Positions 16,830 through 23,919 of a stretch of 64,000 bases of DNA are shown here, piece after piece (positions within the stretch are counted from its first letter, which is position 1; every line of letters begins with the position of its first letter). Source of the DNA: Spirochaetota bacterium (GTDB taxonomy: Bacteria; Spirochaetota; UBA4802; UBA5550); assembly GCA_016933025.1 (NCBI GenBank), contig JAFGBT010000019.1, positions 62,001-126,000 of the forward strand. Direction: 5' to 3'. The translations under genes and the position numbers were made by a program. A model generated the notes under the pieces. The model was not told the origin of the DNA. It saw nothing but the letters and a program-made list of their open reading frames with translations, and ran no database searches.

Positions 16830-18077
16830 TTATTTTAATCTCTGAAATACAATGCAGGAATTGCATCCACCAAAGCCAAAGGAGTTTTTAAGCGTGAACT
16901 CCTGATCGAGTTTGCGAGCTCCCTCAGAAACACAGTCGATCGGAATCTCCGGATCGGGATTGTAATTGATAGTCGGAAGAACGGCGCCTTTCAGCATGCC
17001 TTCCATGGCGAAAATCGATTCGATGCCGCTTGATGCGCCCATGGCATGGCCGATCTGGGATTTGTTCGCCGACACCGGGGGGATGGCGTCGCCGAAGATG
17101 CCGGCCAAAGCGTCTGATTCCACCTTGTCGCCGACCTTCGTTGAGGTTCCGTGTGCATTGACAGCATCGATATCGCCCGGCTGCAGGCCCGCCGCTGCTA
17201 TGCTCTCCGCGATGCATCTGTTAACCGTGTCCGGATTGGGCGCCACGAAGTGATAGGCGTCCGAGGTCATGCTCCAGCCCGCGATCGCCAGCCGGTACGG
17301 CAGGCCATGCGCCTCGGCGAATTCCCTGGTGGCAATAATAATCGCTGCCGCGCCCTCGGATACGACAAACCCGCGTCTGCCGATGGAAAAGGGACGGCTT
17401 GCGGCGCCGGGCTCCTCCGGCTGGTCCTTCTTGTGCTTGTACGCGCCGTTCATGGTGGCGAAGCCGGCCACGATCGGATCAACCAGCGGAAAGTCGACGG
17501 CGCCGCAGATAACGAGGTCCGCGATCCCCTGCCTGAGGAACATCGATCCGATAATCATAGACGTGGCGCCGGTAGCGCAGGCGGTGATGGTTGCTGTGAT
17601 GGGCCCGGTTGCCCCGGTCAGGATCGATATCTTGCCGCCGACCATGTTGATGCATGAGTTCGGGTTGGTAAAGGGATTCGGCAGCCTGTTGTTTTTCACC
17701 ATGAGTCGGTCGGCCGCTATGACCGCGTCAAGGCCGCCCACCGCCGTGCTGAAGGTGATGCCGACGCGCGGGGAGAGTTCCCGTGTTATTTCGATCCCGC
17801 TCTTCTTCAGGGCACGGTGTACCACCAGCATCGAGTACTTGAATATCGGCGACGTCCAGTGCGCCATTTCCCGCGGGGCCAGAAAAGGATAGGGCGCGGT
17901 GTCGATTTCATCAACCTGTCCGGCGATCTGGACCGGAAAGTCCTCGTCGAACGGGAATCGCGTCAGCTTTCCGATCCCGCTTTCACCGGCCGCGGCGCGG
18001 GACCACTGCGACTCCATATCGGTCCCCAGGGGGGAGACCATGTCGTAGGAGAGAATGACGGGTTGTTTCGGGTCCAA
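16830..18077 (-). CDS. Beta-ketoacyl-ACP synthase (KAS II-like), copy 2
   Basis: 415-residue condensing enzyme with a complete Cys-His-His triad: Cys167 in TITACATGATS, His309 in NAHGTSTKVGD and His344 in NKSQIGHAMGASS. The C-terminus reads NSFGFGGCNSCIVFQRL. Last gene of a leftward series that runs dehydratase, ACP, two radical SAM proteins, ketosynthase. It starts 6 bases after the radical SAM stop. Its similarity in layout to the 11306-12571 enzyme suggests a duplicated pair, one per operon, perhaps acting at different chain lengths. Confidence 0.92.
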   Translation of the reverse strand: MDPKQPVILSYDMVSPLGTDMESQWSRAAAGESGIGKLTRFPFDEDFPVQIAGQVDEIDTAPYPFLAPREMAHWTSPIFKYSMLVVHRALKKSGIEITRELSPRVGITFSTAVGGLDAVIAADRLMVKNNRLPNPFTNPNSCINMVGGKISILTGATGPITATITACATGATSMIIGSMFLRQGIADLVICGAVDFPLVDPIVAGFATMNGAYKHKKDQPEEPGAASRPFSIGRRGFVVSEGAAAIIIATREFAEAHGLPYRLAIAGWSMTSDAYHFVAPNPDTVNRCIAESIAAAGLQPGDIDAVNAHGTSTKVGDKVESDALAGIFGDAIPPVSANKSQIGHAMGASSGIESIFAMEGMLKGAVLPTINYNPDPEIPIDCVSEGARKLDQEFTLKNSFGFGGCNSCIVFQRLK

Positions 18078-18083
18078 GGGAAT

Positions 18084-19082
18084 TTACCAGGGAATGAACT
18101 TGTACAGCTTCGCGAACATCTCGTAGACTTCGATCCAGTTCTGGAGGTCCTTCGTTGAGCGGAGGTGGGCGCGCTTGTTCACCATGACCCAGCTCATGTG
18201 GGCCGCGCCGTCCTTGCAGGTTGAACAGTCCCTCGTCTCCGACGTGCAGCAGCGGTGCATCGTTTTGAGGTCCGCCGCCCAGCGTATGAATTCAATGAGG
18301 CGCTTCGGCTGGGGGTTTCTTTTATCCAGCGGTTTAGTCACCGAGGGACATTCGCTCCAGCCGAAGGTGCGCCCCAGCATTTTGCCGGTCGTTATGATCT
18401 CATGATAGTATTTCGAGGAGATCACCGTGTCCGGGTAGCGGTCGAGCATATCGTCCATTTCCTTCCTGAGGTCTGAGAGCTCCTGCTCCTTCCAGGAAAA
18501 GCCGTCGACCCCCTCATCATTGGAGAGGAGCTGCATGTGAACCTTGAGCCCGACATCGGCGATTTTTTTTATGATGCGCTCGATTTTACCGATCTGCTTC
18601 GGCGTTATGGTATAGAGGTAGTAGGTATAGGGATCGCCCGCGTAATTCTTCCGGGATATGGAAAAGGTGTCTCGACCCCGCAGGAGTTTCTCGTCCTCCT
18701 CGTCGCCCCAGACGGAAATCCCCACCATCATGTCGGGAAAACGGTCGCGGGGGACCTTGATGATGCCGTTGGTCGCGCAGTAGGTGGGGAGGCGCTTGTA
18801 AAATGCCTCGATGCGGTCAAGGTAAAGGGTCGGCTCGCCGCCGATGAGAATGGCGAGATTCACCCCCCTCTGCTTTTCCTTTTCGACGAACTCCTCCCAT
18901 TTGCGGATATCCGGCTCGTCGGGCGACTTTTTATGCTCGTCCGAAGAGAAAAAGAAGCAGCCCTTGCAGCGGAGGTTGCAGTTGTTGGTCACGTCATAGA
19001 TCGAGCTCCGGATATTGAGCTTTGATATCCTTTTATATCGTTCATACCATTCGTTATCGAGCAATGAGCTGACGGTATTCAT
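18084..19082 (-). CDS. Radical SAM protein with C-terminal extra-cluster motif, paralogue A
   Basis: 332 residues. The radical SAM Cys triad is Cys35-Cys39-Cys42 in VTNNCNLRCKGCFFF; ILIGGEPTL follows as the GGE-type motif. Near the C-terminus is CCTSETRDCSTCKDGAA, a SPASM-like set of cysteines expected to hold a second Fe-S cluster. The same arrangement occurs in the neighbouring paralogue at 19138-20232, and the two align along their length. It sits between ACP/radical SAM and ketosynthase genes, so an ACP-bound acyl substrate or a small precursor is inferred. The reaction is unknown. Confidence 0.82.
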   Translation of the reverse strand: MNTVSSLLDNEWYERYKRISKLNIRSSIYDVTNNCNLRCKGCFFFSSDEHKKSPDEPDIRKWEEFVEKEKQRGVNLAILIGGEPTLYLDRIEAFYKRLPTYCATNGIIKVPRDRFPDMMVGISVWGDEEDEKLLRGRDTFSISRKNYAGDPYTYYLYTITPKQIGKIERIIKKIADVGLKVHMQLLSNDEGVDGFSWKEQELSDLRKEMDDMLDRYPDTVISSKYYHEIITTGKMLGRTFGWSECPSVTKPLDKRNPQPKRLIEFIRWAADLKTMHRCCTSETRDCSTCKDGAAHMSWVMVNKRAHLRSTKDLQNWIEVYEMFAKLYKFIPW

Positions 19083-19137
19083 GGCGCTCTCCTGATCATT
19101 TGTGACGACTCATTAATCTTGTGCTGTGAGCCCGGTC

Positions 19138-20232
19138 CTACAGGTCAAACCCGGGCGGCGGCGTCATGCGGTTCAGCAGGTTTTCCCCTTTTTGATAGTC
19201 CATGACCCAGACGGCGAGATATGTGTCAACATAGTCGAGCCAGGCCTTGAAAGCTTCCGGGTCGGTGCCGTGCCGGTAGAGGCGCGCCGTTACCACGGCG
19301 CTGCCGGCGGCGTAGTGACGGCAGTCTGCGCAGTCGGTGTCCGGCACGCAGCAGGCAGCGCTCCTGTCCCAGGTGAGGTCGGTGCGGTACTGGCGGAATG
19401 ACCTGCCCAGCCCGATGTCCGTGGAAGGATTCATGCGGGGATAGGAGCAGGTATAAAGATCATGGAGTCCCTGGGCGTGCGTGTGCGCGACCACGTTGTA
19501 GGGGGAAAAGAGAACGTGATCCGGATAGCGCGACAGCACCTCCATCATGGCTGCTCTTGTCCGGGCTAGCGACTCGGCGGTGTGCCGGAGGCCCCCGGTA
19601 TAACCGACCGGCGCGGAGAACACGTTGAAGGTTGCCCGGCAGTCGTTCTTCGACAGGATATCCATCACCTCGTGAATCTCGCCGATATTGTCCCTGGTAA
19701 ACGTGTAGACCCAAACGGCCCGGGGGTCTCCCCGGTAATTTTCTATCTGCCTGAGGAGCAGATTTTTCGCGCTGCGAACTCTGAGGCTGGTCTCGTCGTT
19801 TCCCCAGACGGAAATATGTATCTTATATCCGACCGATTCCGGTATCCTTTTGAAGCCGTTGGACGCGATCGACCCGAGCGGGATCTCCTCGTAACATACC
19901 CGGCAGAGCTCCGGGACCAGCGACGGTTCCGCACCTGCCAGAACGACGTAGGTGATACCCCGCTCCTTTTCGATCTTCATGAGAGCCCGCCAGTCATCCG
20001 GGTTGCCGTTTTCGCTGGCGAACTGTTTGTCCCCCTCGTAATAATAGCAGCCGTCGCAGCGGATGTTGCACCGGTTGGTCATATCATAGGTCGATTCCCG
20101 GAGAAAAAAGTATTTACGCACCTTTTCCCATCTCTCGCGCACCGCCGGGTCCGCGATGATGTCCGAGAATTTCATTTTTGTGCCGGACGCGCCTGTGCCC
20201 GCCGGGGGTTTCCTGGTATGTTTTACGTTCAT
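19138..20232 (-). CDS. Radical SAM protein with C-terminal extra-cluster motif, paralogue B
   Basis: 364 residues. The radical SAM triad is Cys55-Cys59-Cys62 in MTNRCNIRCDGCYYY, with VVLAGAEPSL in place of the usual GGEP. The C-terminal cysteine set ACCVPDTDCADCRHYAAGS mirrors paralogue A. The N-terminal ~20 residues are low in complexity; Met20 (MKFSDII) is an alternative start. It lies between the ACP gene and paralogue A in one leftward operon. Two adjacent paralogues suggest either a heterodimer or successive steps. Confidence 0.82.
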   Translation of the reverse strand: MNVKHTRKPPAGTGASGTKMKFSDIIADPAVRERWEKVRKYFFLRESTYDMTNRCNIRCDGCYYYEGDKQFASENGNPDDWRALMKIEKERGITYVVLAGAEPSLVPELCRVCYEEIPLGSIASNGFKRIPESVGYKIHISVWGNDETSLRVRSAKNLLLRQIENYRGDPRAVWVYTFTRDNIGEIHEVMDILSKNDCRATFNVFSAPVGYTGGLRHTAESLARTRAAMMEVLSRYPDHVLFSPYNVVAHTHAQGLHDLYTCSYPRMNPSTDIGLGRSFRQYRTDLTWDRSAACCVPDTDCADCRHYAAGSAVVTARLYRHGTDPEAFKAWLDYVDTYLAVWVMDYQKGENLLNRMTPPPGFDL

Positions 20233-20279
20233 CTATTTTTCCAGCCCGGTGAATGTGCACCTTAAAAGGTAAAGAATAT

Positions 20280-20537
20280 CTATTTATCCTTCAACTTTTC
20301 TTCAATATATTCTGCGATTAATTTCACGTTTTTCAATTTCGGATAGTCGTCCTCGTCGATGGTGATGCCGTATTCGTCCTGCAGCACCAGCACCACGGTA
20401 GTAAGGTCCATGCTGTCTATGCCGAGTTCGTCAATGAGGTCGACCTCGGGCTCGAAGGTCTGGGGCGTCACGTCCTCCAGCTTGAGCTCGTCGATCAGTA
20501 TCTCGGCGACGCGAATAACTATTTTTTTGTCCGCCAT
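20280..20537 (-). CDS. Acyl carrier protein, copy 1
   Basis: 85-residue ACP; the phosphopantetheine attachment site is Ser42 in DELGIDSMDLTTVV. It has the four-helix pattern and acidic character of type II carriers. GAGGAGGATG gives a strong ribosome site. It is distinct from the other two ACPs in the window and is grouped with a FabZ-like dehydratase and two radical SAM genes, so it probably carries the intermediate those enzymes act on. Confidence 0.93.
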   Translation of the reverse strand: MADKKIVIRVAEILIDELKLEDVTPQTFEPEVDLIDELGIDSMDLTTVVLVLQDEYGITIDEDDYPKLKNVKLIAEYIEEKLKDK

Positions 20538-20576
20538 GAATCATCCTCCTCTGTCACGCGGCTTACGGCCGCCGGT

Positions 20577-20963
20577 TCAGCCGGCACGTTCCGCCATTGT
20601 CATCACTCCGTTGCATGCGATCTGGCCGTTGACGAGCACCCTGAATTTATACGCAGACGGATCGGTCGCGTCGGCCGCGGCCGACATCTGCAGGGTGTCG
20701 CCGGGCCTGACGAATTGCCTGAATCGCACTTTTGTTATGCGGGATACGGAAACCGAACGGCTTTTCATCCTGGCATGTCCGCGTATCATGTCCGAAACTA
20801 TGGCAAGCTGTGCGATTCCGGGGAGTATCGGCGAACCGGGGAAATGTCCGTCAAACCAGAGCGATTCAGTCGTGAGCGTCACTTCGGCTGAAATCTCGTT
20901 CGATTCGGTTTTATTCAAATTTTTCAGAGAATGCCACCGGGTGTTCATTCCTGCCGTACTCAT
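20577..20963 (-). CDS. FabZ-like 3-hydroxyacyl-ACP dehydratase
   Basis: Single hot-dog dehydratase of 128 residues. The ATG at 20963 is preferred to one 24 bases upstream because AGAGAGGGAC precedes it. The FabZ/FabA signature is FDGHFPGSPILPGIAQL with catalytic His40; the partner position usually occupied by Glu or Asp downstream reads Gln (GIAQLAIV), so activity or specificity may differ from FabZ. First gene of the operon driven by the promoter at 21062-21089. Confidence 0.8.
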   Translation of the reverse strand: MSTAGMNTRWHSLKNLNKTESNEISAEVTLTTESLWFDGHFPGSPILPGIAQLAIVSDMIRGHARMKSRSVSVSRITKVRFRQFVRPGDTLQMSAAADATDPSAYKFRVLVNGQIACNGVMTMAERAG

Positions 20964-21061
20964 GTCCCTCTCTGCCGGGCGTTGCATTCAGCATTCAACC
21001 GCGTATAAATGCCGTTAGGTCATGCTCATTCGCTGCAGCGGCCCGTAAACAATGGATTTAA

Positions 21062-21089
21062 CTAATATAAATGACGAAACCGGTGTCAA
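21062..21089 (-). promoter_or_regulatory. Promoter of the dehydratase-ACP-radical SAM-ketosynthase operon
   Basis: Minus-strand TTGACA (plus bases 21084-21089), 16-base spacer, TATTAG (21062-21067), ~100 bases before the first start codon. It is the clearest promoter inside the leftward series and implies that the five genes down to 16830 can be expressed separately from the genes upstream. Confidence 0.6.
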
Positions 21090-21099
21090 GAAAAAAAAG

Positions 21100-22569
21100 T
21101 CAGGGCGCGCTTACCGCTTTTTCAGCCATGGATTCTATCAGCATTCCGCCGGAGCGGCAGGTTTTCAGGACTGACGTCCGGACCTGTTTCGGCGTGAATC
21201 CTGAAAAAATCAGCGCATTTCTGATGTAGATTTCCGACCTGGCATGGAGCCAGATCCCCTGGCGAAGAGCGTTCCCGACCTGCGTGAAGAAGCGGAAGAA
21301 TGAACGATGGGACGTGGTAAAGTAAAGGATCCCGCCCGGCGCCATAAATCGAGATATTTTTGTTAGAAGTCCCTCCAGGTCGGGTATGTATTCAAATGCC
21401 GAGAAGGAGCAGACAATGTCATATGGCCGTGCCGGTTGAAACTCCTCGACATCGCCCGCCTGATAGTCGATATTTGTCAATCCTTCCCGCTCTGCTTTAT
21501 TTCTCATCACGGAGAGCATGCCCTCTGATATGTCAAATGCGGTGATTTCGCGGCATCTCCCCGCGATCTGGAGCGTGAACATGCCAGTCCCCGCCCCGAT
21601 TTCAAGTACCCTTTGGTCGGGCTTGATCTGCGGCAGGAAATTCGATTCGAATAATTCGCGCTCTTTTCGCCTCGAGATATTTCCGCTCAGCGATGACTCC
21701 CGGTCATAGGTCAGGGCGATGCCGTCGTAGAAGGATCCAGTCGCATGGGATGCGGTTGAGGCCGCACCGGCCCGTTTCATGACGGGCCGGCCTATGAGCC
21801 TGTCGAGGGGAAGGATGCCGAGGTCCCTGTCGGAGAGGCCCGTGATGATGCTCTCGATTTCGTTAAGCCACCGGTCGGCGTCGAAACCGCCCGGGGCCGA
21901 GTCGTGGAGGAGTATGATGTCACCGGGCCTCGCGCGCCCCACGATTTTTTTCGACAGGTGACGGATACGCCGGTTGCCGGCGTCGCGGCCACGGCGGCTG
22001 AAGTTGACGCAGAACATTCCTGCTTCGAGGAGGGCGCGCCAGAGACGCGGGTTGGTGATCCCCACCGGCGGCCTGAACGCGAGCGGGAGGATGCCGAATC
22101 GCGCGCAGAGTACCTGGGTACGGTTGATTTCCTCGCGAAGGCGGCCGATGCCGCGAAGCATGAGAAAGGGCGAATGATTGTATGAATGATTGCAGACGGC
22201 GTGGCCGCGCGAGAGGATCATGCGCACCAGGTCGGGGTGCCGCGACGCCCTTTGTCCGGTGATGAAAAAGGCCGCTGGCACTCCATGCTTCGCCAGCAGG
22301 TCGAGCAGCGCCGGTGTGGCGGCAGGGTCCGGGCCGTCGTCAAAAGTGAGCGCTACCGACCGCGAATCCCTACTGCCCCGGTGCACGATGGGGAGGTAGA
22401 AGCTGAATCGGGGGAAGAAGGGAGCTGCAAAACAGAGGAGCAGGAAGAGTGCGAGCGGGAGCGCCGCCAGACGGATGTCGATGAAGGCGAGGACCAGGGC
22501 GGTCTGGAATGCCCCAAGGCCTGCCAGGTGCGCCGGCGCCAGCGGGAAGATGGTTGGACCCTTTTTCAT
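21100..22569 (-). CDS. Fusion of a NodB-type deacetylase and a class I methyltransferase
   Basis: 489 residues in three parts. Two hydrophobic helices (~residues 10-55) anchor it in the membrane. The NodB/polysaccharide deacetylase domain (~65-260) has TFDDGPD (metal-binding Asp), NHSYNHSPF (metal-binding His pair) and FRPPVG. The C-terminal SAM-dependent methyltransferase (~280-480) has VLEIGAGTGMF and ITAFDIS. The ATG overlaps the stop of the upstream B12/radical SAM gene by 4 bases (ATGA). A membrane protein that both removes an acyl group from an amide and methylates is unusual. In context a glycan- or amine-bearing lipid is a possible substrate, by inference. Confidence 0.82.
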   Translation of the reverse strand: MKKGPTIFPLAPAHLAGLGAFQTALVLAFIDIRLAALPLALFLLLCFAAPFFPRFSFYLPIVHRGSRDSRSVALTFDDGPDPAATPALLDLLAKHGVPAAFFITGQRASRHPDLVRMILSRGHAVCNHSYNHSPFLMLRGIGRLREEINRTQVLCARFGILPLAFRPPVGITNPRLWRALLEAGMFCVNFSRRGRDAGNRRIRHLSKKIVGRARPGDIILLHDSAPGGFDADRWLNEIESIITGLSDRDLGILPLDRLIGRPVMKRAGAASTASHATGSFYDGIALTYDRESSLSGNISRRKERELFESNFLPQIKPDQRVLEIGAGTGMFTLQIAGRCREITAFDISEGMLSVMRNKAEREGLTNIDYQAGDVEEFQPARPYDIVCSFSAFEYIPDLEGLLTKISRFMAPGGILYFTTSHRSFFRFFTQVGNALRQGIWLHARSEIYIRNALIFSGFTPKQVRTSVLKTCRSGGMLIESMAEKAVSAP

Positions 22570-23912
22570 CGGACAATATGCTCCCAGAGCGGGCCGGTAT
22601 GGCCCTGTCGGTGCATGCGCGCGATCAGGCGGGCGATTTTTTTACCGCCCGATCCGATTATCCAGTTGTCGCGCCCGCGGGCCCGCTCCTCCACGATCCG
22701 GATTATTTCATCGGCCGGGACCCCCGGCGACCGGTAAAACACCGGTTCCAGCAGATCGTCGGATTCGGTTATCTGTCCCTCTTTGAGGGCGATATCGTAG
22801 AGTTCGGTGTGGGGATATATCCTCATGCCGCAGAAGAAGAAGACCACGGTCCGTTCGAGGCGCTCGGCATTGTCCAGGGTCTCGCGAAGCGTGTCGCGGG
22901 TTTCGCCCGGTCCCCCCAGGAGAAGGTAGTGCGCGACATGCAGTCCTGCCCCGAGGGCCTGCGCGTGGGCCGCAAACACGTCATCGGTATTGAACGGCTT
23001 TCGGTATGAAGCGAGCATGGAGGGGGAGAGGGCCTCGGTCCCGAACTCGGCGTGCGTAAGCCCGGCGGAGCGGAGCGTCCGGAAATAATCGTCGGGCGGC
23101 CGCGAGGGCGCGAAGAAGGCGCCCCATGGAATGGAAAGGCCCCTGCGGGAAAACGCGCGGGCCACCTCGCGGCTGTGTTCGAAGCTGGTGTTAAATACCG
23201 AATCGGTTATAAAGAGGTACCGGGCCCCGGATGCCTGAAGCGCGATGGCGGTGTCCGCCACCTCGTCCGCCTGGATAAGGCGGAGGGCCGTTCCCTCGAT
23301 GTGCGGGTAGGTGCAGTAGATGCATCGGAAGTTGCACCCCCGCTTTGTCTGCAGATTCATCATGCCGCCCCGCTCGAGGTAGAACCGGGAATAGGGATAC
23401 GGCGCCGGGACGCGGGTGAAGGGTCGGTCGAGGGGAGGCGGTATCCGTTCGGCTCCGCCGGCCGTGATCACGCCGGTGATGCCGGCAGGGTCCGTCCCGG
23501 CTTCCAGGGCTGCGAGAAGATCGGCGAGGCGCTCGCCTTCGCCGATCACGCCGTAGTCGGCCCCGAGTTCGCGCATCAGCTGTGCCGGGAAGATGGTAAA
23601 GCCGCTCCCGCCAAGTATGACCGTCGCGTCCGTATGGGTGCGGACCAGTTCGACAAGCGACCGGTACGCCTTCACGAATCCCCTGACATCGTTGGCCTCG
23701 ACGTTATCGATATTACGGAGAGACAGGCCGATTGCATCCGGGGCAAAATCGTGTATTGTTTCAAGCAGCCGGTCGGTGCTTCCGTCATCGTTGATGTCGG
23801 CGACCCTGACCTCGTGCCGGTCGGCAATTGCCGCCGCGACGTAATCAAGCCCCAGGGGGTAGACGTAGTACGGGGCCCGAACGCTATTTGCTGATACGAG
23901 GAGTACTTTCAT
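22566..23912 (-). CDS. B12-binding/radical SAM protein of the lipid-cluster type
   Basis: 448 residues. The N-terminal B12-binding-like domain (~1-140) has DAIGLSLRNIDN, VILGGSGFT and YGVIGEGE; the lower-ligand loop reads DINDDG where cobalamin base-off binders have DxHxxG. The radical SAM triad is Cys193-Cys197-Cys200 in RGCNFRCIYC; LLLGGPGETRDTL follows. Proteins of this layout are known beside ketosynthase genes in ladderane-type lipid loci of anammox and other bacteria; assignment to that exact subfamily is from memory. It lies 7 bases after the ketosynthase fusion and overlaps the deacetylase-methyltransferase by 4, so it is co-expressed with both. Confidence 0.83.
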   Translation of the reverse strand: MKVLLVSANSVRAPYYVYPLGLDYVAAAIADRHEVRVADINDDGSTDRLLETIHDFAPDAIGLSLRNIDNVEANDVRGFVKAYRSLVELVRTHTDATVILGGSGFTIFPAQLMRELGADYGVIGEGERLADLLAALEAGTDPAGITGVITAGGAERIPPPLDRPFTRVPAPYPYSRFYLERGGMMNLQTKRGCNFRCIYCTYPHIEGTALRLIQADEVADTAIALQASGARYLFITDSVFNTSFEHSREVARAFSRRGLSIPWGAFFAPSRPPDDYFRTLRSAGLTHAEFGTEALSPSMLASYRKPFNTDDVFAAHAQALGAGLHVAHYLLLGGPGETRDTLRETLDNAERLERTVVFFFCGMRIYPHTELYDIALKEGQITESDDLLEPVFYRSPGVPADEIIRIVEERARGRDNWIIGSGGKKIARLIARMHRQGHTGPLWEHIVR

Positions 23913-23919
23913 TATCCTG

